DNA of 64,000 bases. It comes from Oryzias latipes (lineage: Eukaryota > Chordata > Actinopteri > Beloniformes > Adrianichthyidae). The notes beneath the pieces were generated by a model, which worked only from the letters and a program-made list of their open reading frames with translations, was not told where the DNA came from and did not search any database. Of the stretch, positions 11,536 through 46,352 are shown piece by piece. The stretch is from contig NC_019862.2 of assembly GCF_002234675.1 (NCBI RefSeq), forward strand, positions 30,634,389-30,698,388. The letters run 5' to 3'. Each line of letters begins with the position of its first letter. Within the stretch, counting starts at the first letter, position 1. The position numbers and the translations under genes were made by a program.

Positions 11536-14361
11536 AATAAAATATAACAGTAAGACATAATAAAAAAACATTTCACTTGATATTTACAGTTTGTAAGAAT
11601 CTTTATTTAGAATGGCAAAACAAAACATCTAGAAGTATAACTTAGTTTTACAACCCCAGTACACACGCACACAAGTGCACACACACACAAACACGCGCGC
11701 ACGCACACAGCTGGTGTGTCAAAACATGTGTACCACTGTAAGTGGACACTAGGGGGAGCTCCTCTGACAGTTCTCCTCCTGTGAAAATGTTTCTCCATAA
11801 CAGCAGAGGGAAAATGGGCGTGGCTCAGCAAAGGAAGACAGTTGTAGGTTCTTGTCATTCTTTGTGGCAGAAAAATATAAAGAGTCATGTCTGAGTTATA
11901 ATCTCATGACTGATGTCGAAAGAGCGCAGAAATTTTCGATGATAATCTGAGTCCACGGCCTCCCATGATTAATGATTCTCTGCTTTAAAGTGAAACCATA
12001 TGTTCTGCGTCTCAAAGTCCATACTAACTCACACGCTGCTCAACAAGGCAGAAAACAAGTCAGACAGGGGCACAAAATGGAGGAGGACAGCAACACGGCA
12101 ATTTATGAATTTAAAAGGAGAATATAATGCAAAGAAACCATTTTAAGAATCAATTTAAAAATGACCAAATCCACGGTTTTAAAGTAATTAGACGCCCTGG
12201 GAAAGTGGAAGAGGCTACATTTCTGGCCTGGCAGGGTGGAGAAAAGCAATGAAAGGAAGGAGGAGCCCTCTGGCAGCAGTCCAAACTGAGTCCAAACTGG
12301 ACGGAGAGCTGATTTTAGACACAATAGTTTTCACATGAGGCTGTCTGTCAGTCAAAGGAACCAAAAGTGTCAATCACAGGGAAAGCCTCAAGGAGCTGCA
12401 GAGGGAAAGTGAAATTCTGCTGCCGTCTTGGCAAAAGCAAAGTTAACTCCACATCATTGCTTTCATTCCTGAAGGGTGTAGCTGGCTCATACAGTGACCT
12501 TTGAACTCATGGGTTTGCGATGGCAGATCCTCTGCAAATGGAGCTAAAAGTTGAAAGCCGCCTATCAGCAGTATGGCTGTGCGATAGCGTCGTGCATTCT
12601 TTTTACCCAGCTTCTCGAGAGTGGCAGAAGATAACCGCCGTCAAACGGCTTGGATGAGGGGGATACTTCAGGCTGCACGCTTCACTGGCACAAAATAAAA
12701 AAACAACAATGGGCTTGTTCCTCTATCTAATTTTATAATCCTTACTCATTTGATTTAAATTATTAAACATGTTTGCCACAGAAAATTACAGGAAGTTAAA
12801 CTGCAGAACTGACGGAAATATCAAAAAAACTGCACGGAAATTTCAAGAGAACTTATTAATAATACAGTAAATGATTTTATAAAAGTTAAACACAGAATTT
12901 GTGATATTTTTATAGCAACAACTACAATACTTTCAGATGCCATTTGGGTCCTAATTGTTGCATCATCTTTTGATCTGTTTTCAATGGGTTCCCTGTGGTG
13001 TTTTAATTATGATTAAAGCGCTTTTTGGCCAAAATAAAAATAAAACCTGTCATTTTCTAGAACAGAGCCTGGATTTATCCAGCCCCACTATAGGGTGTGG
13101 GTAAAGTTCCTGAAGGGGGGGGGGGGGGGGGTGCTGAGAATTTGGGGTTTCATTTCCCATAAAATGCACAGAAAGCCACATTATCATCACATATCATATC
13201 CATTCATCCATCTATCTTCTCCTCTGATCTATTTGCGAGGTCTTGTAAATTTTATGTTAAATGCTCTTCTGGACAATTCGCTCTGCGTTTACCGGGCAGC
13301 AGAACACTAGATTTTGCCCCGTTTAACCTTTTTTTTTCTTTCTGCCGGTGAGTTTATTTGTCCGTTTGTTTGTCAGTCCATCCGGACGCTTTTTGTCTTT
13401 TATAATATTATTAAAGAATGCTTGTTTTTATGTGTTTTTGTGGGTTCTTTTTGTAGATTTTATCTCTTTGGTTGAGTGTGGATTTCTGCAGCCCATCACA
13501 TGGGGGGTGGGGGGGGGGGGCACTGCATATGTCTGACAGTGGATGGATGCAGAGTAGGGAGCTTTTTTGGCAGCCCAGCATATTTTCTATGTCATAAATA
13601 AGCTTTTTTTCTGATTCACAGCGATTTGAAGAAAGAAATACTCGGAAATGCAACGTGGAGCTCCTCTCCTCCATCATCAGAAGAACTGCCACTATAGGAC
13701 GTGTTAGAAACACCGTTGTCATTGGAGGGGCTCTTTAGCTCAAGGGAGAATCCACAGCCATTCATGACAATTTCAGGGCAGCATGCTTTGTTGACACATG
13801 TGTTTAAACATGTTTGCAACACTCTGCCTTGCATCAGAGTCTGTGTATGGCAGCGCACAAAACCAGCTCTGTTCTCCAGCCTGTGGCCCCTCTTCTCATG
13901 AATGAGCGTGATGAGGAGATAAAACTCTGAATAACTGGCCTGAGACGAGCATTCTGCTGCAGATCTGTATTTATACGACCTCTGTAGACAACGCTAAGGA
14001 GGCAAATGTGGGCTCCAGATAACCACGGAGGGGCAGGACGGGGCAGAACCCGGCGACGTGCACGAGCGGCTGGCGGAAGGCACCGAGAAGGAGAAAAACG
14101 TGTCGTCATGAGCTTGTGATGACTGGAGTTTGGCAAAAACAAACACTTGTAAAGACATTTGCATCCGCTTTCAGGACTCTGACCACAAACATTCACATTG
14201 TCGTGCTTCAAACTCCTACATTCCATTCTTATCAAACATTTACAAATGTTGCCGCTAAGGGTCTAACAACAGGCTCAGCCAGTTGTCTGTCGTTCTCTGC
14301 ATTCTGAACATCTGCAGCTGAAAGTCAGAGCGAAACTGAACTACTCCAGAAACATTAGGCA
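11536..14361. other. Gene-poor region
   Basis: CA-rich microsatellite at about 11660-11710, a 17-G run at 13115-13131 and a minus-strand piece of the dispersed repeat at about 13530-13740. No supported exon. Confidence 0.55.
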
Positions 14362-14862
14362 CAGTTCAGTACTTACAGGGTATTTAAGTGGTACTTATAT
14401 GGTACTTTTGTTGTACCTACTGGGTAATTTCATGGTACTTGCTTTGTATTTCTGGGGTACTAGTTCCACAGTTAAATCTCCATAGATAACCATAACCTTT
14501 GAGGTTAAAAAGGAACTGATTTTTTAGGGTTACTTTAACTCAGACAAAAACGTAAATTGGGTTATGAAATGAAATTCCAAAAAATGCACCCCAACATGAA
14601 TAATTCAGGAATTGGGTTACAGAAATAACTCAAGAGTGTGTGCTAATGTGGTTCTAGTGGTATTTATACAAAAAACACATTTACACAACACATAAATACC
14701 CAGTAAGTACCATGTAAGAACCTAGTGTGTGCAGCATATACCAAGTAGGTAACACAGAAATATAGTACCACATTAATACACAGCATGTACCTTGTAGTAC
14801 TCAGTATGTACAACAAAAGTACAATATAAATACCACTTAAATACTCTGTAAGTACTGTACTG
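14362..14862. mobile_element. Foldback element with arms of about 100 bp
   Basis: Left arm 14362-14461 begins CAGTTCAGTACTTACAGGGT; right arm 14765-14862 reversed begins CAGTACAGTACTTACAGAGT. The arms share TATTTAAGTGGTA and GTACTTTTGTTGTAC and are rich in GTAC words. The centre has TTGGGTTA motifs also seen at the start of the window. No coding region. Confidence 0.75.
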
Positions 14863-15373
14863 TAAAAGGAAGCACTATTATTATAATGCAGGATGTTTCT
14901 GTTTGCTTTTCTAAAAGATTTCTGAGCCATCCTGCAGTCACAAGAGGGAGAAACATCCAGGAGGCTCGGATTCGTGTGACTGCTCACTTCTTGAGTTTTG
15001 TGTACAGTTTATTCACATCACAAATAATTTAGCAGTGTTTCCGGAAGCAGTGCATGGGATTCATTTCCCATACTCTGTCTGACTCAGACCACAGACAGCC
15101 GGCGTTCTCATCGCAGATGCGGTCAGAGGCCGCACTCATCTCATAAATGCCTCGACAGGGAAATTTTATGAAAATGTGTGACAGCTCACTTTATTGCACG
15201 TTTTGTTTGAACAAAAGGAAAAGCTCCCCGACCAAAGTTTTGCTTCAAATGTGAGAGTTTAGCTTGGTTAACTTCTCATGAAGTCTGTCCAAACTCACAA
15301 CCCTTTGTGGAGCTTCAGGTTGGGCCGGCGCTCAGCCTGATTCCCAAGCGAGTGCACTTTGGGGGAGTTTCTT

Positions 15374-15870
15374 CCTTAAAAGGCCATGTGGAGTGGAGTG
15401 CTGGTTTCCTGTGGGAGGGTTTTCCTCTTTTGCTCCGGAGGCCCCCCCCCCCCCCCCTGCCAGTCACTCCCCCTTACGCACACAATGACACACCTTCATT
15501 TTTTTAAGACTCCAAGCGAATCGGTGAAATCCTGCTCCGACCAGATGTGTGGCTGTTGGTGCGTTCCCTTAAAGGGAGGAGGAAAAAAAAGGGAAAAACC
15601 TGCGACGACGAGGAAGTAGCAAAGAAAGGCTTGAAAAGTTGGGAGGGATGTAGAGGGAGGAAACAAATGAGAGGCACGAAAAGCATGGGAAGACGTGTGG
15701 AGCTGTGATAATGACTGCTGAGCCGTCACCTCTCACCAACATCCTCCCTCTGAGCTGGCACTCAGACTGTCAGTCAGTCTGTCAGATAGCAGATGAGTCA
15801 AAAGGTCGTGGTCCTTATAAGGTCGGCGGAGCAGGGCCTGCCGATGGTGTCATGCACTCCGTCATGACTA
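15374..15870. promoter_or_regulatory. Possible SRF/AP-1/GATA cluster upstream of tpm4
   Basis: Two perfect CArG boxes, CCTTAAAAGG at 15374-15383 and CCTTATAAGG at 15813-15822. A TGAGTCA AP-1 site lies at 15794-15800, and several GATA cores (AGATAG, CTATCA) lie between 15783 and 15880. The cluster is about 3.9 kb upstream of tpm4 exon 1a. SRF is a known regulator of muscle contractile genes, so a muscle enhancer is a reasonable inference; nothing in the sequence proves it. Confidence 0.35.
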
Positions 15871-16199
15871 TCAGATAGTGAGCTCAATGAGAATTCACTT
15901 CAAGGTGAACCTCAACGTTCAGACGTTTGTTTAAATTTGATGCAGTTCCATTGTTGTTTTTTGACAGAAACACTTGTTTTTGGGAGACTTCTTAGATGTT
16001 TCAGAGTTAAGGGTATCAAAAGCCCCCTGATTTGAAAGCATCACAAATTGCTGTGAAAACGGTGTACAAAGGGATTTTGCATTTCTGACTATTTCTTCAT
16101 TCACATTGTTGTGAATCGGGAGCAGATGACAAAATGCCGTTGGAAAAAGGTCGTATTTGTAGCGGGTGACGAGCTCCCCGCTCATAGCTCTCAGCAACG

Positions 16200-16500
16200 G
16201 TGACGGGAAGAGGGGGTGGGGTTATGGCATACCAACGGTCCACGACTCAGAGGTGGATATCTAGTGAACTCCAGCTGCTCTTGAGGCAGGAATCACGAAT
16301 GAATGGCATACAAACAGCTCAGCAATCACGCCCGTTCATGTTCTATTTACGTGTTTTCTTTGCGCCGTTTATTCGTACTTTTTCGGTGGTTTTAGCGTGG
16401 GTCATCTGTAAACATTTCACGGGAAGACCACAACTTTTCTCACCTTTTCTACATATATTCACATATGACCAATTTTCATCTGTGCAACACGCATAGAGTG
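16200..16500. repeat. Dispersed repeat copy, pair of 52120-52420
   Basis: Shares GTTCATGTTCTA, a TTTACGTGTT block and a CACATATATT-type block with 52255-52420. Both are non-coding. The family was not identified. Confidence 0.4.
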
Positions 16501-16991
16501 TCCGTGTGTCACAGCCTTGGGAGTGATGACCCTGAGACTGAGGGCAGCTTTGAAGATGAAGTCTTTCGTCAAACAAACCTAAAATATTCATTTAAAAGAA
16601 AATCAATTAGCACATTTTGGAAATAAACATGACATTTCCTAGCAAATAACAATTGAATTTACTTTTTCTTTAATTTTAGAAAAAGCGTGCCTTCCGTGTT
16701 TTTTTTTTATTATTTTTATTTATATTTACAAAACAGAAGATCAAAGTGCCTCAAATCATTTCTGCATGTCCTAACGCTGGCAACAAGAAAAAGGCTTTTC
16801 CTCACATTTGCATCATTACTATATTATTAAGATGTTTGTTGACCATAAAGTATTCAGAAAAAGGTCCATTGGTCTGCCTTGTTAATTAAGTGTACAATTC
16901 CAATGCTCTGTATTCCAGAGGCGGGAAAATGAAAAGTTTTATGTGAACGCAACAAATACACAAAGAGGACAAAAAAAACAACACTTTAAAG

Positions 16992-17101
16992 CAGGGGTGT
17001 CAAACTCATTTTCACCGAGGGCCACATCAGCATAGTGTCTGTCCTCAAAGGGCCAGATAGCATTTAATGAAAAATAAATGGCCTTGAGTTTGACACATGT
17101 G
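16992..17101. mobile_element. hAT-like non-autonomous element with 8-bp target duplication
   Basis: 110-bp element starting CAGGGGTGTCAAACTCA and ending TGAGTTTGACACATGTG, imperfect inverted repeats. Perfect 8-bp direct repeats CTTTAAAG flank it (16984-16991 and 17102-17109). Clear hAT signature. Confidence 0.88.
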
Positions 17102-17109
17102 CTTTAAAG

Positions 17110-18166
17110 GGTGCCACAAATACAGCTTTAATGTTTTGATTCTCTTGAGTCTTGCAGAGCTCAAAAACGTTATAAACAAACTTCTCAAGATGTTAGTCTG
17201 TGCTTATATTTAAAGAAATACACATTTTTTTAAGTCTAATTCTAAGACTCAGCTAAGACCTTCCTCTGGAATCAGTCACTCTGTTTCCTCAGCCGACCCC
17301 TTCGGTTCTGCAGGTACTTGTCAAACACACATTCATCTGGAATGTTCTTTCTCGGAGGAATTCATTACCTAATGGTGAAAGTCATAGGCGGGTTTGAGGA
17401 AGTGCACGTTTGACATGGACACAGATTTTATCCTGACTGTTTTTTGGTCTCTGTGAGGCTAAACAGGCTTCTGTCCTTCACTTGAACACCAGTTACTGTT
17501 CCGGTTTGTGCTGAGAACATGTTTTTGAGTCAATCCCCTCCCAGCTGCTTGGAACCCAGAGGTTTGTCGAGTGCCGGGGAGTGGCTGGGCGTGAGTGCGA
17601 TGGCTGCAGGGGTCGTGACGTTCCTGCAGACGGCACATCAGCGTGGCGTCATTCAGGAAACATGTGTTTCTGCCTGAACACCAGCGTCTGACTCAGTCTG
17701 AGGGTTTATGTCAGCGAGGGTCCAGGTGGCGTCCGGTCCGAGTCGGACTTGTTGGATGTAAAGCGTTGCAGGAGTGGTGAAAACTCAAAAAGGATTTTTA
17801 ATCCCATTTTATTGTTTGAAGTAAAGATAAAAGCATCAAAAACACCCCAGCTGCTGAAAGTTTTCCAACACAATCATTTCTAATAAACAAATACTTCATT
17901 CATATGCACCGAAATATTAGTATCTCATCTTATCAGCTGCTTGTCATCTTGTTTTTGGCTCACATTCAGGATTTCTGTGGCTGAGGAGCCATATAAAGGC
18001 ATAATTTCAGGTGGAGCCAAAATGACAGGCTTGAATACCGAGACATCGGAGAACCGCAACGTTCTTTAACAAACATGAAAAGGAGCTAAAGATCGCTGCA
18101 GGATGAACGTCTTTCTTTGTAAACAAACGATTAAATAATAAAATCAGATATTTGATTAGTTTAGAC
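17110..18166. other. Non-coding region upstream of tpm4
   Basis: No gene, RNA or strong repeat recognised. Confidence 0.5.
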
Positions 18167-18240
18167 CAGTGTTTTTCAACCAGTGTGTAGTGTCCCGCGG
18201 CACACTTGTAATAATAATAGTTATTATTAATAATAATAAT
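18167..18240. mobile_element. hAT-like terminal fragment
   Basis: CAGTGTTTTTCAACCAGTGT then CCCGCGGCACACTTG is a common vertebrate hAT-type end, followed by a TAA-rich tract. Confidence 0.45.
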
Positions 18241-18390
18241 GATGAAATTTCTTAATCAATTATTAAAGAGGGTTAAAGTGATTGATCTCTAATTATATCA
18301 CTTCACTTGCCCCAAAAATTGATTCACGATTTTTTCTAATAAAACAATAATCTGCACATATTTTAGATAACTGATCTGCATGAAGATTTC

Positions 18391-18540
18391 AGCAGCCTCA
18401 TGGTAGAGTGTCCGCCCTGTGACTGGAAGGTCGTGAGTTCAAATCCCGGCCAGATCATACCAAAGACTCCAGAAATGGGACCCAATGCCTCCCTGCTTGA
18501 CACTCAGCATTAAGGGATGGGGGTGGGGGGGCAATATTAA
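18391..18540 (+). mobile_element. tRNA-derived SINE, truncated
   Basis: Has polymerase III promoter-like boxes: TGGTAGAGTGTCC (A-box region) and GTGAGTTCAAATCCCGGCC (B box). The body follows with CATACCAAAGACTCCAG and TGCCTCCCTGCTTGACACTC. The tail is missing. Not a functional tRNA gene because the acceptor stem is absent. Confidence 0.75.
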
Positions 18541-18639
18541 TATTAGTATTGGCTCAAAACTTAGGGGGGCAAATGGGAGGGGGCAAGGAGTTTGGCTCCG
18601 CCTCTGTCCCTAAAATACACATACACTCAAGTAATCTGT

Positions 18640-19024
18640 TTTATATGTGAAAATGTAAAGTGGGATCTCCTGGGTCTGACTCTTTTGATTGGATCTGGGG
18701 GGTTCTGTGGTAGTGTTCTCCGTGAACTTGGGTTGGGGGGTCGCTGGTGTGGACATGTCCCCAAAATATCGTTTCCCCACGTCAGGACAAAGCCTGGTCT
18801 CTACATTCTATCATTTTATCACTTTTTTATTTATTTATTCATTTATTTATTTATTTATTGATGTGTGTGTGTGTGTGTTTTTGCGGGGAGGGGGGGGGGT
18901 TGTCGCACGGTTTGTCTTGTCATCTTGTTTTTAAATTTTATTGTTTTTATGCACAGCACTTTGAGTGACATGTTGTTGAAAAAGTGCTATATAAATAAAG
19001 GTTGATTTGATTTGATTTGATTTG
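18640..19024 (+). mobile_element. LINE-type 3' end (L2/Maui-like tail)
   Basis: Ends GCACTTTGAGTGACATG, AAAGTGCTATATAAATAAAG and a (TTGAT)n tail, typical of fish non-LTR elements. The inside has TTTA and GT microsatellites. No coding part left. Confidence 0.6.
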
Positions 19025-19713
19025 AAAGTTACACAAAATATTCATCTTTGTATATTGTAAACAGATGAAAAGAGACGCATTTAATTACAAAATCATAACA
19101 AATGATGGACAGCTATGCAGTAGTAGAGTGCAGGAGATTAAATGGGTGCAAATGCTTGATTGCTGGATGTGAGGCACTCAGGACCGAAGGACTCAAGTCC
19201 TGAGACGCAGCCTTTGACAGCCGGTTAAATGTGGAAACAGAACCTGTTTGCGTTATCTCTCTGACTTTGTGGAAACACAGTCGTCCAAATAAGGACATCA
19301 GCCATGAGAATGGAGAGCAGCGGCCAGGCTAGGAGCCGGCTTTGATAGGGTGGAGTGTCCAGGACCGTGATAGTCCGGGTGTCGGGATGGAGTGGATGTA
19401 GAGTGGTGATTGGAGGGATGAAAAAAAAGGAATGGACGGAGAAAGAGATGACGGAAAGGGAGGAGGAGGAGGAGAGGGTGGTCAGAGACTGGAGGCAGGT
19501 TCTGCTTCAAAAACCAATCCATATAGGGGTGGACTCTCCATCTCTTTTCACTTCTCCCGCTGTCTCCTTCTCTCTGTTTCTGCCTTTCTGTCTCCTTCTC
19601 TTCCACTGCCTCTGTGCAGCTTTGCTGGACCCAAACTCACTCCTGCAGCACCAACTTCCACTTCTCAGCACCTCAGGAGGCAAACGAGTGGTCGACCAAA
19701 CTACGCTGACATC

Positions 19714-42766
<23,053 letters not shown>

Positions 42767-42989
42767 ACCCCCCGAGGAGGAGGAGGAGGAGCCAGTCGCC
42801 ATCATTCCCTTAAATGTTCGACTCCATTCCACATATGTAAAGCTCCCCACGGAAAGCGGGGTTTTTAACTTAATGCTCGTCCCTTAATGTCTTTTTGTTT
42901 TTAAGAGTATGGGGGCATGTTTGTTTTTTGTTTTAACATCCAGCTGTGATTAGATTCTTTCCACTTTGTCACCCGGAGGGGACTAAAGC

Positions 42990-43384
42990 AATAAATCGGC
43001 CCAAAGACCCCCCCCCCCCCCCCCCCCCCCCCAATCAGCTCCATTTTTTACGTCTACGTCATCATCGCCCCGACCGATGGCTTTGATTCACACACGTTGT
43101 TCCGCTCTGAGATGTTTTTGGGGGATTTCTGAGCGAAGGTGCAGCAGGAAAACCCCTGAAATCAGCTCAAACCCTGGTGGGTCAGACGCTCGGCGGTCCT
43201 GACGGAAGCGTCTGGGTCGCACGGCGTCTGCGGCGTGAGTGAGACGTCCCGTCCGTTTGAAGGGGACTCTGCACGTTTACATCGACCCGCCATGTGAGAC
43301 GGACCCCGCACCCCTCCGTCCGTCATTCTAGTAGAACCCCGACCCGCCAGAAGACTCACTCTAGTTTTTATCAGTCACAATAAA
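42990..43384 (+). promoter_or_regulatory. tpm4: Candidate poly(A) signals for tpm4 exon 9d transcripts
   Basis: AATAAA at 42990-42995, followed by a 25-nt poly(C) run at 43008-43032, and another AATAAA at 43379-43384. A further TAATAAATG lies near 43578. The longest choice brings the tpm4 3' end to within about 100-150 bp of the convergent RPS27-type gene. Confidence 0.55.
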
Positions 43385-43658
43385 TATTGTACATAATAGA
43401 AAACCATGTTAGAAAGTGGAGGTTTTTTCAATTTTTATTTTAAAGACACTTCCTTCTGCCAGGGAAGCTCTAAAGACCAAAGAACAGAAACGGACGACTC
43501 TTCAAAGATTTTATTTTTGTTGGTGATGGTCATTCTGACTATGAAACGTTTCATTCAACTCCCCCTTCATGTCGATTTAATAAATGTTTTGCAGAAGTCT
43601 GGACTGGTTTGATTTTTGTTTTTTTAAGTTTGGATGTGCCACTATATTCTGATTAAAG

Positions 43659-43664
43659 TTTAAT
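43659..43664 (-). promoter_or_regulatory. Candidate poly(A) signal of the RPS27-type gene
   Basis: ATTAAA on the - strand, about 60 bp past the stop codon. Position suits a short ribosomal-protein 3' UTR. Confidence 0.45.
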
Positions 43665-43723
43665 TGATTTAAATGGAAAAGAAGTGCTTTAAAACTCGTG
43701 TATCCTGCTCCTTCCTGTAGATG

Positions 43724-44448
43724 TTAGGCACATTTCTTCCTGAAGGCGCAGCCTGAAAGGACATAAATAGATGTAATTTTAATGCAAACACACGTTAAAC
43801 GCAGCTTTTTTTCTGTACCTGACGTTACTCTGCATTTGCCTCCACTGGGGCTGCAGAGGACGACGGAGCAGCCGGGACAAACCACCGCCGTCTGAGCGTG
43901 GCTGAAGACGGTGGTGATCCTGTAGCAGCCTAAGATGAAGCCACAATAAGTGAGGATTATAAGATAAAAAAAATTAAAACGGGGGGGGGGGGGGGGGGCG
44001 TCTGTGCTTCTATAGCTACCTAAACATTTGACATCCATGAAGAAGGAATTGGGACTCTGCACCAGCCTCTTCTTCTTGTGTCTCCTCATCTCCTCTGCTA
44101 GACTGGGATGCATCAGATCTTTGGCCAGCTGGGGTTAAAAAGAATCCATTTCTGACTGAAGTTGCTGGGTACATTAATACTCGAGCGCCCCCTGGCGGTT
44201 GCAGTTAAAATGATAACACAAACATGCCCAGACAAGTCGGAGAAGCCTTTCTTCAGTCAGTATAAACGTTTTTACTTTTGGCTTCTTTTATGCTAAACAA
44301 ATATTTCAAATTTTATTTAATGTCCAAAGAAAACATTATTTTTACAACTAATATTTTATCTCCATTATCTAAAATTGTCTGTCAGAAGTCACACCATCAT
44401 GTCCATCATTAAAAAATACAGAAAACAAATAAATGTACTTACAGACAT
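43724..44448 (-). CDS. RPS27-family 40S ribosomal protein (eS27) gene
   Basis: Small-subunit ribosomal protein of the S27/S27-like family. Coding exons on the - strand: 44443-44448 (ATGTCT then GTAAGT), 44020-44128, 43819-43929, 43724-43752. All splice sites are AG/GT and phases agree; total 85 codons including stop, giving 84 residues, the family length. The tiny first coding exon before LAKDL is also the family arrangement. Visible motifs: [19 protein letters not shown], then a C4 zinc ribbon CLGC...CPGC, then GGKCRV. Unusual residues: MS instead of MP at the start, CLGC for CPGC, CPGC for CVGC, and C-terminus [11 protein letters not shown] instead of TEGCSFRRKQH. It is tail-to-tail with tpm4 and head-to-head with rab8a. 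Whether it is the rps27 or rps27l orthologue cannot be settled by eye, so no symbol is given. Confidence 0.92.
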
Positions 44449-45640
44449 AGTTACGCGGATCATCAACGACTTTTTATGAGTTGAAGTGAAGCAAAAGTGA
44501 AATTAGGATTTCTCCAGTCACCTGCTAGTTCTCCTCAAATAAGTTCTGCACCAAGGATGGAGGAGGAGGAGGAGGAGGATGAGGAGGAGGTCTTTGTGTT
44601 TGAAGGAGGAGCAACAGATGAAATGAAATAAGGAAATCAACAAATCCAAACATGTAACAGGATAAAATGTGAAACTTCATCTAGAAAAAATAGGATTCTT
44701 AACCAAAAAAAAGTCTTTTAAATGCTGAACACAGTCATTTAAAAAACTAAACGTGTTGAATTCCTGTATTTAGTTTAAAAAATTATCACAAATCAATCGC
44801 AAAGTTTTTATAAAAGCATCCTCAGGACTATTCGACCTACAATAAAATAGTGCAGGAGCTCCAGGTCTATTAAATATAGCTGTATTAGATGTTTTGCTTG
44901 ACTAATACAGCAAAAAGGAGATACAATTAATTACTAAAATACAACAATAGTAGGTTGTTTTAAATGTGTTTTTCTTATGTTGTGGAAACACTGTCTTTAT
45001 TTATGTTAATTTACCTTTATTTTAGGTTACAATAATCATCCGGAAACCATTACACATTTATTTTGAACTTGTTTATAGACCACACAGTTTTGGACTAAAT
45101 TAAATTAGCTGGGAAAACATATTTTCCATTTTTCTTTTTGCTATAAACATATTATTTGGGGACTTTTTTGTTGTTGTTGCAGAAATTGACAACAACAAGG
45201 TCTATTTACTCAATGTGGTTGTTCTTCTAAAGCTGCAGATAGTAAGTTTTGTAATTAAGTTTTGTTTAAAAAAAGTTAACGTTAAAAAAGTGGCTTTAGC
45301 TTGTTTGTAATGTTGAAATAAATAGAAAAACATATTGTGGTAATTATTTTTTTCCACATCACCTAAATTTATTCAGGTGTATAACGTTTATTTAATGAAA
45401 GTAGGGGAGGTAATCACCGGTGGGACTCTGAGGAAGAGTAATTAACGTGCTGTGTAGTCAAAATCTTTTTTTTTAGCCACATAACGATAGTGCCACCACC
45501 GTGTTGTTTGAACAAAAGCAAGCTGGGTTGGTTCTGAAATGAACGAATCTTTTAGGAGTTCCTGTCGGGCGACCCGGGTGTACAAAAAGAACACACCCCG
45601 GAGGGAGCGCTGGACTTCCGCAGCCACGACGACAGAGGAC
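44449..45640. other. Intergenic space between RPS27-type gene and rab8a
   Basis: About 1.2 kb between two divergent genes. It contains a (GGA)n-rich tract at about 44563-44591 and otherwise AT-rich sequence. The RPS27-type promoter should lie just above 44448, but no TATA box or clear TOP motif was fixed. Confidence 0.6.
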
Positions 45641-45736
45641 ATTGGCAGTTGCGTCAGCCAATCGGCGGCTCGGGATCGGTGACGTCAGCGCATCCGCCAC
45701 AGGCGGGATTTCCGCGGTAGTTGGTCGCTTAATAAC
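45641..45736 (+). promoter_or_regulatory. rab8a: rab8a proximal promoter with CCAAT and CRE
   Basis: ATTGG at 45641 (inverted CCAAT), CCAAT at 45658-45662 and palindromic TGACGTCA at 45680-45687, all within 100 bp of the start codon in CpG-rich sequence. This is a typical housekeeping promoter. A TATA box was not seen. Confidence 0.55.
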
Positions 45737-46311
45737 ATGGCGAAGACTTACGATTACCTGTTTAAACTACTTCTAATCGGCGACTCGGGCGTCGGGAAGA
45801 CCTGCGTGCTTTTCAGATTTGCTGATGACGCCTTTAACTCAACGTTTATTTCCACTATAGGTGGGTGAAATTTGCGTTCGAGGGACTATTTTCTTCCTGA
45901 AAAGCGGAGGCAGACGTTCCTGTCAGGCTAAGTTGTGGCTAACTTTGACGGCTAGCATTCATTCTAATTAGAGACTGATCAGGAAATGAACTGCCGGGTG
46001 GGGACAGTGAGGCTTAGAAGCGCTACAACTGACATATTAAGCAACTTAAACACTTTAAAAGTTTCCAAATCGATGTGTTGTGTGAATTATTCGTGATATA
46101 AGTTAAAACAGCCCAAAAGTTGCCATCCTGTTGTGTTAAAAAAGCTCCTCAGTTTGTCTGAAAACCTCTCAGATATTTATAATCTTCAAGAAATGACTTG
46201 TTTTTGTTTGCTTACTCTTTTTCCCCTCCCAGGCATAGACTTCAAAATCAGAACAATAGATTTAAACGGCAAGAAGATCAAACTACAGATATGGTGAGAT
46301 GCCCCCTGCAG

Positions 46312-46352
<41 letters not shown>

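Noticed and set aside
18391-18470. tRNA gene
   Set aside because: A/B box-like sequence is present but there is no closed acceptor stem and a SINE body follows; called as a SINE.
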